Assembly (NCBI RefSeq): GCF_027409185.1
Contig: NC_084463.1
Span: 53,190,907 to 53,254,906, forward strand
DNA: 64,000 nt
Origin: Cynocephalus volans
Lineage: Eukaryota; Chordata; Mammalia; Dermoptera; Cynocephalidae
Direction of reading: 5' to 3'
Position 1 is the first letter of the stretch; every line of letters starts with the position of its first letter. The position numbers and the translations under genes were made by a program. A model generated the notes under the pieces. That model ran no database searches, was not told where the DNA came from, and saw only the letters and a list, made by a program, of their open reading frames with translations. Of this stretch, positions 21,980 to 52,814 are shown piece by piece.

Positions 21980-22068
21980 GAGGGTGTCTGGCTGGGGTAA
22001 AGATCTGAACCATTAACCTTACTGTTATAACAACAGACTCTAGCAAGCTGAGCTAACTGGCCAGCTAC
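21980..22068 (-). mobile_element. Monomeric tRNA-Ile-like SINE
   Basis: On the minus strand the segment contains GCTGGCCAGTTAGCTCAGCT, a tRNA-like 5' part with an A-box, and a B-box-like GGTTCAGATC. It sits inside L1 3' sequence. It is diverged and single-unit. Confidence 0.65.
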
Positions 22069-22255
22069 CCTAATTATTTTGTCCTGGAAGACTAAAACTC
22101 TGTACCAATTAATTGACAACTTTCAATTTTTCCCTTCTCCTAACACTTGGCACCCCCATTCTACTTTTTGTTTATAAATTTTGTGGTATATCAGTGGGAT
22201 GACAGAATATTTGTCGATTTGTGAGTTGCTTATTTTAGTTTGAAAATTATCCTCT

Positions 22256-22741
22256 TGTTACCAAGCCCAAGTCTGGCTGCCTGTCACTAAACTGAAACAA
22301 CACACTCACAAGTCAAATATTGGTGAAAAGGGAAGGGAGCTTTATTCAGGAACAACAACAACCTGAGGAGATGGTCGGCTAACCCATCTCAAAGGCTCAC
22401 ATTTACCAAAGGGGTTTTAAGGAGGAAGTGAGGGGAGTGAAAGGTGAAAACTTTTAGTAGAGATCCAACACCCTCCCACCAGGCCAGCTCACCGTTCTCA
22501 TGTGTTTCCTTGCTGGTGCCTCTGCTCAGCTGTTTTTCAGAATCCTGCAAATCGCAAAGAAGAAATGTTTTACAAGACACTGATTAGCTTTTAGCAGCCT
22601 TGTTTTCCTGCTTAGCAAGAAAGGTAAGAACATTGGGGGATTAGAGGAAAGAGAAGAGAAAAACACTGTATTTTAAAAAATTGTCTAAAGACTAAGCTGT
22701 TTTTTAAGTCCATGATTGCTTCAGTCTTGTTCACTCTAACA
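22256..22741 (-). mobile_element. Solo LTR inside L1, minus strand
   Basis: The segment starts TGTTACCAAGCCC and ends TCTAACA (TG...CA), and it interrupts continuous L1 3' sequence. On the minus strand AATAAA lies at 22341-22346, about 85 bp from the LTR end. The flanks TCCTCT and TCCTTA suggest a decayed 6-bp target duplication. The family is not recognised. Confidence 0.6.
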
Positions 22742-25159
22742 TCCTTAAGTTTTCATGTTATCACATATGTTAGGATTTTCTTGGTATTTAAGATGGACTA
22801 ATATTCTTGTGCATGTATATACCACATTTTGCTCATCTATTCTTTCATTTATTGACATTTGGGTTTCTTCTCTTGGCTATGTGAATAATGATGCTATGAA
22901 CATGGATTTGCAAATATGTTGAGATTATGCTACCAATTTGTTTGGATCTATATTCAAAGATACTTCAAAAAGTTCATAAAAAGATTCATATTGTACTTTA
23001 CTTCTATTTTTTGATGAATGATTTGAAGTACCTCATCCATAGAAGTTGTATTTCTGGACAGTATGGTAATTCTACTTTTATTTTTTTGACAAGCCATTGT
23101 ACTATTTTCCATAGTGGCTGCACCATTTTATATTTCCATGAACTCTGTAAAAATGTTCTAATTTCATTACTTGTTATTTTCTATTGGGTGTAAAGTGATA
23201 TCTCATTGAGGTTTTGATTTTCATTTTTCTAATGATTGGTGATGTTAAGCATCTTTGCATATGCTTGTTAGCCATTTGAATATCATCTTTGGAGTAATGT
23301 CTATTCAAGTCATTTGCCCATTTTTTAAGGAGCTTATCTTCTGTTTTTGTTGCTGTTGAGTTGTACGAATTTTTTAAGTGCTCTAATTGTTAACTTCTAA
23401 AGATTTGCAATTTTATTTTGGGGTGCTAATGTAAGGAATATTGCCATTTTATTTTTGAGGTGCTAATGTAAATAATATTGTTTGTCATTTCAAAATTAAC
23501 TTGATCATCACTGGTATACAGAAAAGTGACTGCTTTTTATGTTAAGTATGTTTCATGCAGTCTTGCTATAATCAATTATTAGTTCTAATTGGTGTTTTTT
23601 TGTTTTTGTTTTTGTTTTTGTCTTTTTTTCCCCACACAGACTATCATGTCACCTGGAAACAAAAGACAGTTTTCTTTAATTCTTCCCAATCTTTATACAT
23701 TTTATTTTATTTTATAGTGTTATTACACAATCCAGCACTTCCGGTGTGATGCTGAAAGGAGTAGTGAGAAGGCACATTCTTGTATTGTTCCTGATTTTGT
23801 CGGAAACTTTTAGTTTCTCACCGTTAAGGATATCAGCTGTAGTTTCATGTAGATAGTGCTTATGAAGTTGAAGAACTTTCCATCTATCCCTAGTTTGCTG
23901 AGAGTTTTTAATCATGTTAGGTGGTATATTTTGTCCAATGCTTTTGTGCTTCTATTGATATGATCATCTGGTTTTTTTTGGAATCTTTTGATGTGATGGA
24001 TTACATTAATTGATGTTCAAATGTTAAGCCAGTTTTCCATGCTTGTGATAAATCATAGTTTGGTAATTTTCATAATTTTTATACATTGTTAGATAAGGTT
24101 TTCTAATATTTTAATGAGGATTTCTGTATGTTTGTCCATGATAGATAATGGTCTCTAATTTTCTATTCTTCTAATACCTTCATCTGGTTTTGGTATGGAG
24201 GTAATAATGTTCTTATAGAATTAGAATTAGGAAGTATTCCATGTGGTAGGAAATTGGTATAATTTTTTGGGGAAGATTTGGTTGAATTCACCAGTGAACA
24301 CACCTGGGCTGAGTGCTTTCTGTTTTGAAGTTTACTAAATATTTACCCAATTTCCTTAACAGTTATATGCCTATTTAGATTGTGTATGTATTTTTTTGGT
24401 GTTAATTTTTGTAAATTGTGTCTTTCCAGGAATTTGTCCATTTCATCCAGGTTATCAAATATGTGCAAAGACACTTGTTTAGAGTATTTCTCTTTTTATT
24501 ATAATTTGGAAGTCCACAAGCTATGTAGTGATGTCTCCTCTTTCATTTTTGATATTAGTAACGTCTGTCTTCTGTCTATTTTTCCTAGTTAAGTGGGCTA
24601 CAGGCTCATCAGTTTTACTGGTCTTTTTAAAGCACCAGCTTTTTTTGCTGTTGTTGATTTTCCCTATTGTTTTTCTGTTTTCAATTTCATTGATTCCTGC
24701 TCTAATTCTCATTATTTCTTTTCTTCTGCCCTTTAATTTGCTCTTTTTTCTCTATTTCCAAAAAGGAAAACTTAAATTATTGATTTTAGGCTTTTTGCTA
24801 ATATATGCATTCAGTTTCATATGTTTCCTGCAGAGCACGGTGTTTGCTTAATTCTACAAATTTTTAAAGTTTTGTTTGCATTTTCATTTAGTAAAAAATA
24901 TTTTAAAATTTGTCTTTAGATTTCTTCTTCAATCCATGTATTATTTAAAATATGTTGTTTAATCCCACTCTATTTGGCAATCTTCCAGTTATCACCCTGG
25001 TATGATAGCACACATTGTGCTATCAGAGCACATATTTTAAACTCATTGTGGTCTGAGAGCATGTATTGTGTGACTTCTATTATTTTAACTTCGTAATGTG
25101 TGTTTTATGGACTGGAATCTTTGTTGCCTAGGCAACGGGGTTGGTTTTTAGCAGCTTAT

Positions 25160-25900
25160 TGCTGGAATAGGTGACACAGGGTGGGGGTCTCGGGGCTGCA
25201 GGTGGAAATGAGCTCCTGGGAGATGTGATAGTGTGCTCAGTGCTTCCTCAGATGAAGTGTGCAACACTGGACAAGGTGGCTGGGCTGTCATTGAAACCTT
25301 GTGTTCCAGGAAATGTGCTGTGGCAATTGGTTGTTCATCAGCTAAAGTGGGTGGGATCTTCAGGGTGGTGGGACTGCAGACTTGTGGGAAAAGCACTGGA
25401 GCAGTCTTCAGCTCTTTAACTGGAGTGACCAATCTTAGGGAAGGTTGCTGGGGCTGCAGCTGGGACCTCAGTCTCTCTGCAGAGGTATTTGGGTGTTCTG
25501 AAGCTGCTCAGCTGAAATGGATGACCCTGGGTGGGATTGCTGTTGCTGCATCCAGGATCTGTGCCCCCGAGAGAGGTGCGTTTTTTTTTTTTTGAAGTTC
25601 CTCAGCTTAATGTGCAACACTTGAGCAATTGCTGGGGTCAAAGCCAGGACTTTGGATTTTGAGGGAGATGATCGGGCACTTAGTAGCTCCTGAGCTTAAG
25701 TGGGCACACTGGGTAGGGTCACTAGGAATTCAAGTGGGACCCTGCAACTTCAGGAGAAGATCTGGGGTGATTTTCAGCTCCTCAGCTTGGGCTGGCAGCC
25801 CTGAGGAGGGTCTCTAGTGCCACAGCTGGATTCTCAAACTCCAGCGAGAGACCCTACAGCTTCTCAGCTGGAGTGAGTCACTCTTGGCAAGGTTGCTATG
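25160..25900. repeat. Degenerate ~90-bp tandem repeat, about 8 units
   Basis: A 'cctcagctt/aagtggg' anchor recurs near 25246, 25336, 25414, 25506, 25600, 25689, 25780 and 25862, spacing 78-94 bases. Units share 'ggctgcagctggga' and 'agtgggcacactgggtaggg'-like parts and are strongly diverged. It lies inside the L1 cluster. It may be an old L1 5' UTR monomer array or a separate satellite insertion. Confidence 0.6.
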
Positions 25901-26299
25901 GTTGGACACTTTTCCTTCTGTGCTGACATCTTGAGTTTTGAACCTCAGAGAGTCTTTAATTATTTTCCTTAATTCTGATGTTTTCTCATAGACACTCTAT
26001 TCAACAAATGATTATGTATTTGTTCTTTCGAACTCTCTTTGTGTCAGAGGTAAGAGCTTGGTGTCCCTAGTCAGCCATCGGGAATCCTGTTACAGTATAT
26101 TTGACTTGTAGTATTTGTTTGGTTCTTTTGAAAAACTCATATCTGCTTACATTTCCAGTCATTGTTGAATGTTGTCTACTTTATTCACTTGAGTTCTTAG
26201 CATATTAATCAGGGTTTCTGAAAATTTTTGGTCTGATAATTCCCAAATTATAGCCGTGGCTAGTTTTATTTTTGCTCAGTCACTTCAAATTGTGTTGGG

Positions 26300-26330
<31 letters not shown>

Positions 26331-26454
26331 GTCTTTCAGAATATCCAGTAATTTTTTTCTTTATAGCCAGGTGTGGTGGACTAGGTAAAAGGAAGTGCTG
26401 CAAATAGGAATTCAATAATGTGTTGGTAAGATGTGTAGAAGGAGAAGCTGTCTT

Positions 26455-26785
26455 AGTCAAATTAAGCTGCTTAACAAAATACCTTAGAGTGGGTAATATG
26501 TAAGCAACAGAGATATACTGCTCCCAGTTCTAGAGTCTGGAAAGTCTAAGATCAAGGCTCCAGAAGATTTAGTGTCTGGTGATGACCTATTTCTTATAGA
26601 TTGCACCTGCGATGTGTCTTCATATGGTGAGAGGAACAATGAAGCTTTTCCTGGCTTTTTTTAAGGGTACTAATCTCTCTCATGACTTAATCACCTTTCA
26701 AGGGCATCACTTCTTAATTCTAGTGCACTGGGGAATAGTTTTCAACATATAAATCTTGAGGGGACACAAACATTCATACCATACC
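26455..26785 (-). mobile_element. MaLR-like LTR, minus strand
   Basis: The plus strand begins 'tgtcttagtcaaattaagctgcttaacaaaatacc' and ends 'cttgaggggacacaaacattcatacc', the reverse-complement layout of a MaLR LTR. L1 sequence appears on both sides. Confidence 0.6.
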
Positions 26786-28034
26786 AGAAATGTTTAGTTC
26801 TGTGATTAAGTCTCTATCTTTTAATGAGTCTCTCTCTTTTGACTGTGAAATTCACAAGTGTTTCTCAATTTATTATTATTTTTTCTTTTCCCTTAGATGA
26901 GACAGGGTGGCTGGAGTAAGCTGAAATTGGTAATTCTTTTCTTCCATGTGGAATCCTAGAGTGGGTTTGAGTTGGGTATTTTCCTTCACCCAGGTCAGTT
27001 AGGCTCTGATAATGGTACAGCAGGCTAGGTTCTAGTTCAGTAGTTTCTGCCGAGCGTATGTCTTCTTAAGAACTGAGTGCTCAGGCATGTTTCAAAAGGA
27101 TTTTATTTCCCTCCGTCACATGTGGAAACAACAGGGAGTTTTCTTTACTCTTTTTTGGAGGAACTTGGTTGAGCTCTTGGAGGTAAATTTCACAGTATTG
27201 TGGAAGTCTCCCTATAACTGGGTTCCCCTGGAGACTTTAACTCTCAGTGTTGTCTACATGGAGCCTCCAGAAACTTGTTAGTCACACTTTAGTTTTTCCT
27301 GCTCAGACACAGGTTCCAAGGTGGTTTCTGCTAGTAAGTCTCTGCTCCTAAAAACCATGACTCTGTACTTGCCTGTATGTGTCTCTAATCTTTGGGATTA
27401 CAGCTTACCTTGTGTCCCATTCTCTCTTAGTGATCCTAGAAGTGCTGTTGATTTTTCAGCCTCTTTAGCTTTTAAATTGTTGTTAGGATGAGGTGATGAC
27501 TTTCTAGCTTTTATGTGACACAGTAAAAACCTGTACTGTATTTCTAAAAGTACCATCTAAATGTCTATCTTGATTATCAAAGGATTTTTCTCTCTAAACC
27601 TGTGGATATGTTAAATTGCATTGGTAGGCTTCTTAAAGTTGAGCTTTCTTTATTCATGAAATAAACTCAGAAAATATTTTTTCAGTCTTTATAGTCATTT
27701 ATTTTCCTCTATGTTTAAACATGACATGGTGCTCTGCGTGGTTCCATTAACATGGGGAGAGTGTTCTTTTTGCTCTTCTGACTGGACTTTTGCTGTTGCC
27801 TCATTTTCATGAGAAAACATATTCACATGGAAGAGCTAAACATCTTTGGCACTTGAGAGAATCGCAAACTGACTACAAAAATAGAACCATATTTTCTACA
27901 TCTTTTTTATTCCAATGGACATTTAACCTGCATCTGAATTAGTTCATCTAATACATTATTTCTCCTAAGTATTTTTACTTATGTCTTCATACCAAATTAT
28001 AATCTTCTCAGAAGAACAAAATTTTATTAATACT

Positions 28035-30245
28035 TAAAAAATTTTTTTTATTGAATCAAAATTTATTATACATATTTTTGGAGTTCAACATTGAGATATG
28101 TTGATCAAATCAATATTACTAGAATATATATTCTTACAAAGCATAATTATTCTTTATGCCCCTTGTCTAATCTCTCCCTGTCCCCCTCTCCTTCCCCCCT
28201 TCTAATTACCCTAGATTTCTTCTCTCCTTCTGAAAGAGTAATGGTTACTCTGTTGATTTGTTGCCTAGATGATCTGTCCAATGCTGAGAGGTGTGATCAG
28301 GTCCCCCAATATTATCATAGAGCAGATGCTTCTTCTGTCACTCTGAAATGGGCTTTGTGGAGAGAGACATCCTCTTCTTGTCTTTATCTCTGCTGGTGAC
28401 TCTCCTTGTGTCCATGCACTCCAGTGGCTAGTGGACCATCTGCATGGTGGTTGTGGCATCTAGCCAGTTTTGCAGAAGCCATGGTTATGGTGGTGGCTGT
28501 GGTGGGCTACCCACATGGAGGTGATATTTTTGGTATGCTCCTTGATGCTGGCATTGTGCCTGGTTGTGGGGAGTATCTGGTCCCCAGATCCATGTCTTGG
28601 GTCCCTGGGTAGGCCCCGAGGTACTGGCATAGTGTGCCAGGTTGTGGGAGGGAGTCCAGTCCCCAGGTCCGTACCTCAGTTACCCGGGTGGGCCCCAAGG
28701 CACTGGCATGTTGTGCCTGGTTATGGGAGGGGGGTCCTGTCCCCTTCTCCATGCCTCGGGTCCCCAAGCAGGCCCCAAGGTGCTGACACAGTGTGCCCAG
28801 TTGTGGGAGGGGATCCAGTCCTCTTTTGTGTTCATGTCTTGGGTCTATGGGTGGGCCCTGAGGTACTGGCATGGTGTGTCTGGTTGGGAAGGGGGTCCGG
28901 TCCCTGGCTCCATACCTCAGGTCCCTGGGTGGGCTCCGAGGTGCTCACGCAGTGTGTCTGGTTGTGGGAGGGAGTCTGGTCCCCTTCTCTATGCCTTGGG
29001 CCCATGGGTGGGCCCCAAGGTGCTGGTGTGGTGTGCCTGGTTCTGGGAGGGGGTTCCGGTCCCCTTCTTCATGGCCCAGGTCACCGGGTGGGCCCTGAGT
29101 TGCTGGCACAGTGTGCCTGGTTGTGGAAGGGGGTCCAGTCCCTGGCTCCAAGCCTCAGGTCACTGGGTGGGCCCCAAGGCACTGGCATGGTATGCATGGT
29201 TGTGGGAGCAGAGTCTGGCCCCCTTCTCCATGTCTCATGTCCCTGGCTGGCCCTGAAGCACTGGCTTGGTGTGTCTGGTTGTGGGAGGGGGATCCAGTCC
29301 CCAATTCCATACCTCAGATCCCCAGGTGGGCTCCAAGGCACTGGCATGGTGTGTGGCTGTTTGTGGGAAGGGCGTCCAGTCCCTGGCTCCATGTCTCCGG
29401 TTCCCAGGCAGACCCCAAGGTGCTGGTGGTGTGCCTCATCCACAACTAATTTTTTGTCCTTTGCTTACTTCTAAAATGGGGGAACTTCCTGTGGGAACCA
29501 GTACTTGACCTGTGTAGTTTAGATAAATTGCTGCTTTGCTGTTGATTCCCTAGGGAAGACTTTGTGCAACTCAGGGTTTAGTGGTTGACTTTATAGGTAC
29601 TTCCAGCTCTCAAGTGACCCAGTGGATCTGTGTTGTGTAGAAACTCTGCTCTGGGCCTGAGTTTTTTCATCAAACTGCACCCCATACAATTCTGCATTCC
29701 TGACCAGTCTCCTCTGAGTGGTCCTGCGTTGATTGGGGGGCAGATTGGCTGTCTTTGCTGTGTCCCAGTGTTCTCCAGGTGGGTCTGTCTCCTCCACTGC
29801 CCGTGCTCTAAATGCTTCCCATGGGATGGGCCCTGTGCCGTTCCCTTGCAATGACTCACCAGCCTCTGAATGGGTCCCTTTTTTCAGTTGTGCTGGCTGC
29901 TCACCCCTGCGTGGGTCCACGAGAACCCTATTAGTGGTCTTGCTGTCCTGGGGCCGCCAAGGCCCTCTTCTCCTCTGCCACCTCCAAGTAACTCCATCTG
30001 AAGGGCACAGCTATGGCTTCTGCTCGCTCCTGCTCCATGAATTCATCAGCCCCAGCCTTAAAGCAGCCATGGACCGAAATGCTCAGAGCAGTTTTTTCTT
30101 TCTCTCATCATGGTTTCTCCTGCCTTCGTTAACTCCGTAGGTCTCTCCTCCTCTTCCCCTGAGCTCCAGTAGCCCCAGCTTGGCCGATGTTACATTTTTA
30201 TAGTCATAAATTCGTTGTCTTGTGGGCGAGAGTGATGCTGGGAAC
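28035..30245 (-). mobile_element. Composite L1-like element with VNTR, minus strand
   Basis: Read on the minus strand there is a GC-rich 5' segment (30245 to about 29450) resembling an L1 5' UTR, then an ~79-bp VNTR (29435-28557). Next come an unassigned part, a short stretch matching L1 ORF2 (about 28325-28250), and an L1-3'-UTR-like AT-rich end closing near a T-run at 28045-28055 (the A-tail on the minus strand). ORF1 and nearly all of ORF2 are absent. It could be one internally deleted L1, a non-autonomous composite or two adjacent pieces. I saw no clear target duplication. Confidence 0.45.
28557..29435. repeat. GC-rich VNTR, period about 79 bp, 11 units
   Basis: The anchor 'gtg(c/t)c(t/c)ggttgtgggaggg' recurs at about 28557, 28633, 28713, 28793, 28876, 28954, 29033, 29113, 29192, 29271, 29351 and 29430. 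The middle of each unit varies between 'ccccttctccatg' and 'ccctggctccata' types. Lack of stops in the unit makes long open frames in all plus frames, which are not genes. Confidence 0.92.
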
Positions 30246-30849
30246 CGTCTTTTCTATCATATTGCTATATTTCCTAAAATTTGATTTAATAAAGGGACAC
30301 ATGGGTTAATGGAACATGGGAATTTCTGAGCAATTAATTATCAGACACTGCAAGTGTAAATTGGCACAAGGGTTAAGAAATGCCCCTACCCTATGACCCT
30401 GCTATTTGATTTCACCATACACTAGAGCAGTTTTTCTAACTGTGTTATACAATGCATCAAGACTCACAATTTAGTTTACTGGATGGGAACAAATATCTCT
30501 AACAGTTTTGAAAGAAAATTACCATGTCAATTTTTTGTTAATTCATTTAAAATAAAATAGAGATATGATTTTTCATACTTTAAAATGCATGTTAAAAAAT
30601 AGACATGGGTTGTATAACAGCTATATCTGGCCCCATTGGAATTTCCCCATTACTGCCACAATTACTCAGGTTGTCAAACCAACATCTAATAAAAAAGCAG
30701 AATTCCACATCTGTGGCATAGAGACTAGTGTATTGCGTGGGTAGAGTCCAGTCTTGACCCAACAAGGCCTGACATCCCAGTAACAGTACTCCGTGCAGGG
30801 AAAATTTAATAAAATTTTCTCCTTTGTTTCCTAATGTAGGGCCCCAGAG
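30246..30849. other. Upstream of KRAB-ZNF promoter, nothing recognised
   Basis: This is AT-rich non-coding sequence between the composite element and the CpG promoter. No gene or clear repeat is seen. Confidence 0.4.
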
Positions 30850-31144
30850 TATTCTGGGAAATGTAGTCTCACTGACCATTAACGACACAGGCACAGGACT
30901 GTAGAAAAAAGTCTTGTGTTTCTTCTGCGCATGTGCGTTCTCGCTCACCTCGCTGTCAGGGAAATGTAGTTTTGCCTTGCAATGACGTCACCCTCGGAGG
31001 ACTACTATGGGACAGGATTTTCTGTGTTAGTACTGCGCATGTGTGACTCCGCAAACTCCGCCATCTTTTATGTGGAGCTTCCGGGCTTTGCCGCTGTCTC
31101 CAGCTGCTCCTCTGATTCCTGGGTTGGGTTGTGCTTCCCTGAAG
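30850..31144 (+). promoter_or_regulatory. CpG promoter and non-coding exon 1 of the KRAB-ZNF gene
   Basis: Motifs cluster over 230 bp. Two ZNF143/SBS-like sites CTGGGAAATGTAGT (30854-30867) and CAGGGAAATGTAGT (30957-30970) are present, with NRF1-like GCGCATGTGC at about 30927 and a related half at 31035. A palindromic CRE TGACGTCA lies at 30983-30990, YY1-type CCGCCATCTT at 31058-31067 and ETS-type CTTCCGG at 31078-31084. A donor GAAG|GTGGGT at 31145 ends a first exon beginning around 31060-31080. CpG density stays high to about 31450. There is no TATA box. The exact start site is unknown, and divergent transcription is possible. Confidence 0.7.
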
Positions 31145-34140
31145 GTGGGTAGGATGGTGAAAAAGTAGCCACACGGGCCTCGGGGACCCTGGGGAGCGGG
31201 ACGGGTGTCCCAACACTTTGGGGAGTTGAAGCGCCGCGGGCCTCGGGTGGGCGGGGCCTGACGTGTGACGCGAGCGCGGACCTGGGCCGGGCCGGGGAAG
31301 GGGCGCCCGGCTGCGCTTTCCACAACGGTCCCGTCAGAGGACGGCGCTGCGGGAAGGCGGGCGTGCGCTGCCGGGTGTGCAGAAGCCGGCTCCACATGTC
31401 CCAGAACGGGGCTCAGGTCCAAGGTGGCCACGGGAACATGGTTGGGGATGTGTGAAGACAGCGAGCCTGGGAGGTGTGCGGGAGGCCACATTCCAGCTCC
31501 GCCATCCAGGAACATGGTACTGACTTATAGGACATTCACTTTACCGGTCTGTAAGATGAGCGTGTTGACATTAGTGTAATGCCCCCAAATTCCCAGAGAA
31601 ATAATTATGAGGTGTGTGTAGACTGTTCCTCTGGGGCAGTTGTGTATGTTCGCGGTTTCTCGGTGTCTCTTCAGGATGTCAAGTTTCTGGTCCCTCCTGC
31701 ACTGTGCAGCCTGCCTAGCGCTCCTGGTGTGAGTTTACAGATGTTGATATAAGATCAAGTTTTCAGGGACAGTGACTGCTAGGAGGAACATTGGGGCATG
31801 GGATGACATTCTGGTTTTCTTTGGGATACAGGGGTACAGAGTTTGGGAAGGCGGCCTATGAATATGGATAAGAATCCCACTTAGGAGAACATCACTGTGG
31901 CTTGAACCCTCTCAGGACAGCTTCAGAGCAGAGGCAAAGGAGTCCCAGAGAGGCGTAGCTTTCACAGCCCACGCAGTTATTCAGTCTCGTGCTTACAGTG
32001 CACAAGAGTTGGCCGATAATACCTCATTCAGTAACTTCCTGAGACTGCGTGACATTGGAAGCTTTGGGCCAATTTTCTAAAGAGAGAGGGAGTTTGAGAA
32101 GAATAGGCAAGGACGTAGGAAATGTTAGTCACTGAAAGGGTTTTGAAGGTGTTCTGTGGGGTGCAGGCATTACCTGTCATAGCTGAGAGGATGTCTGCAG
32201 TGCTCTCTGAACACACTCGTATTCCTTCAGTTTTCCCTCATTGTTCCCAGTGTCTGAGCTCTCTTAAATGCAGCCTATCACCAATATTGGCATCTAGAGA
32301 CATGCTGATGGTGTTATATCTTCGTAGTTTCTTTTTGATAGTTCAGGAATATTTTGCCAGATATTTCTATTCTGGAAGAAAAGTGAAAATAATTGGATAT
32401 GAGGAAATGTGAGTTGCCCATGGTCACATGATTTATTGATGTTAGACATCCTGACCTTTTGCTTAGTATTCTCCATTTTGCCACACTTCCATCAAAACAA
32501 CTGTTTGTTCACTGTTGAGATTACTTTTGTAATGCTGAACTCAACTTAGAACAATGTATGCCTTAATATAAGTACATTGCCTCAAATGTCCCTATCCTTT
32601 TTTCATCTCCAGTGCTTTTTGTGGGTCATATCAGCACAAAGAGTAAATAACATAAGTACTTCCCTTAATGTCAGTATTCTGTTCTTGAACAACACAAATT
32701 TTGCTGATATGTATATATGAGCCAATTTTACATTACTTAAATGGAAAAATTACAATACTAGTGTGCTTCAAAAACTTTATGGAGAGATCCCTATTTTCCT
32801 TTAATTATATTTTTCCATGAACTTTTGAAATTACCCTGGTGCAGTTCACTTCCTACTTATAAGAAACAGACCCTTTTTATGTTTTTAAAATAAACAAGTT
32901 CTACTTGATATTTTTAAAAAAGAAAACCAGCAAATCATAAACCATAGTTTACTGATGTACAAACAATAGCTTTTTATGGTGCACATGGCCTGCATTAGTG
33001 CCAGGAACCTCAACAAAGTCCTCTTAGTTGAAATTCACTGTAATTTTCAAAACTTCTCCCTGTTGTTGTGAAGGTATATTGACTGTATCTGACGTAATTT
33101 AAGGCTTTCTCCCCCACATAATTCTGTTCAAAACATATTGAGTTCTGGTGACTTAGGTGTATCATTTAGCATTTGCCATGTAAGGAACAAATCAAAACCC
33201 AAATGGCTTTAAAAACCCAGCCATTTTATTTTCTTGAAGTTTTAGGAATCCACATTTTGGTTGTGTTTAGCTGGGCAGTTCAGCTTTAGTCACCTGGTGC
33301 CTTGACTGAGACTGGTTGGTTGAAGATGGCTTCACTCACATATCCTGTGGTTTGTGCTGACTCTTGGCTGGGGCCTGTGTCTCCAAAAGTGTAGCCCCAG
33401 GCTTCTTCACACTATGATTGTGTTTAAGAAGGCAAGCACCAGTGGCCAGTACTTGTCAAAATTATGTTTGCATGACATTTGCTAATGTGTCATTGGGCAA
33501 AGCAAGTCAAATGGCAAACCGAGTTCATTGTCAGAGCATACTACATGAGGGTTTGGGTGCAGGGAGATCCATCACTGGGTAATCTTACTCGAATAATGTA
33601 CGAAAAGAGATATATATATATAATGTACATCTTTTACCTATATAATCATGGGAAAAAGATATTCGGTTGCAAGATGCATACTAAGCATATTTCGGAACAT
33701 ACAAATAAGATGTGTTGTAGTGGAAACAGTTATCTGGAGTCATGTGCTGAGTCGTTATATTAATATGAAAATAGTTAATATAGCCTAGCTATATTTTTAT
33801 AGCATTAGTTTTAGTAATGACTCAATGTGTTTTTCTTTGGTTTAAATGATTAAGTTGTGTGTTTAGGTAACATTGGTTCTTGCCAAATCAGTGGTAATGT
33901 ATGTTTTCATTAACCCATAAATAAATTTTGAGTCTGATGTGTATTAATTAATGTACTTCCAGATGCACGTTTCATGGGTCTTTGTTGCACCTTATTGACC
34001 ATAAAGGATTGTTTTCTCACAGGGAGGCTTTTAGTTTGTTTGTCTTTTCCAGCTAATGTGTAAAGAGTTTTGGTAAGGAGAATCCAGGGTCAAGTCACAG
34101 CAGTTTTCTCCTTAATCCACTCCATTCCCTCCTCTCCCAG
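31145..34140 (+). other. Intron 1 of the KRAB-ZNF gene
   Basis: The donor GTGGGT follows exon 1. The acceptor CCTCTCCCAG at 34131-34140 has a pyrimidine-rich lead. Inside, the CpG island tails off by about 31450 and an interspersed repeat copy lies at about 33125-33460. I see no other exon. Confidence 0.65.
33125..33460 (+). repeat. Interspersed repeat, copy 1 of 3 in this gene
   Basis: It shares phrase order with 34665-34935 and more weakly with 36165-36600: 'gttctgg-gactta', 'gccattttattttcttgaag', 'gctgggcagttc', 'agtcacctggtgcc', 'gatggcttcactcacat'. It is an ancient repeat of unassigned family, or a local duplication. Confidence 0.6.
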
Positions 34141-34184
34141 CTAAGCTGCCAGAGTGCCATATACATCTCCAAGAGTAAGAAAAG

Positions 34185-34199
<15 letters not shown>
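34141..34199 (+). CDS. KRAB-ZNF exon 2 with start codon
   Basis: This 59-bp exon lies between acceptor CTCCCAG and donor CCG|GTGAGT. ATG at 34185 opens five codons (MNKSP) and the exon ends in phase 0, exactly what the KRAB-A exon needs. A short N-terminal exon of this kind before KRAB-A is usual in KRAB zinc-finger genes. An alternative in-frame ATG lies at 47807, just upstream of the KRAB-A acceptor, and would be used only if that intron were retained. Confidence 0.72.

Positions 34200-52814
<18,615 letters not shown>

Larger units (their letters stand above)
21300..28030 (-). mobile_element. Minus-strand L1 cluster with nested insertions
   Basis: Reverse-complement L1 landmarks are seen throughout. 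A 3' UTR and ORF2 tail lie at about 21800-23400 ('ccatagtggctgcaccattttatatttcc'). The RT region lies at about 23500-24850 and the start of ORF2 near 24900-25110. Upstream L1-like sequence runs from about 25930 to 27740. Insertions split it: a SINE at about 21980, a solo LTR at 22256-22741, a tandem repeat at about 25160-25900 and a MaLR LTR at about 26455-26785. No open frame survives. Confidence 0.75.

Noticed and set aside
28470..29474. Open frames of 334, 204 and 112 codons on the plus strand
   Set aside because: They run through the ~79-bp VNTR in overlapping frames and reflect a unit without stops, not a gene.
30956..31515. Minus-strand open frames of up to 162 codons over the CpG island
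   Set aside because: High GC removes stops by chance. A divergent transcript is possible but these frames show no protein family features.
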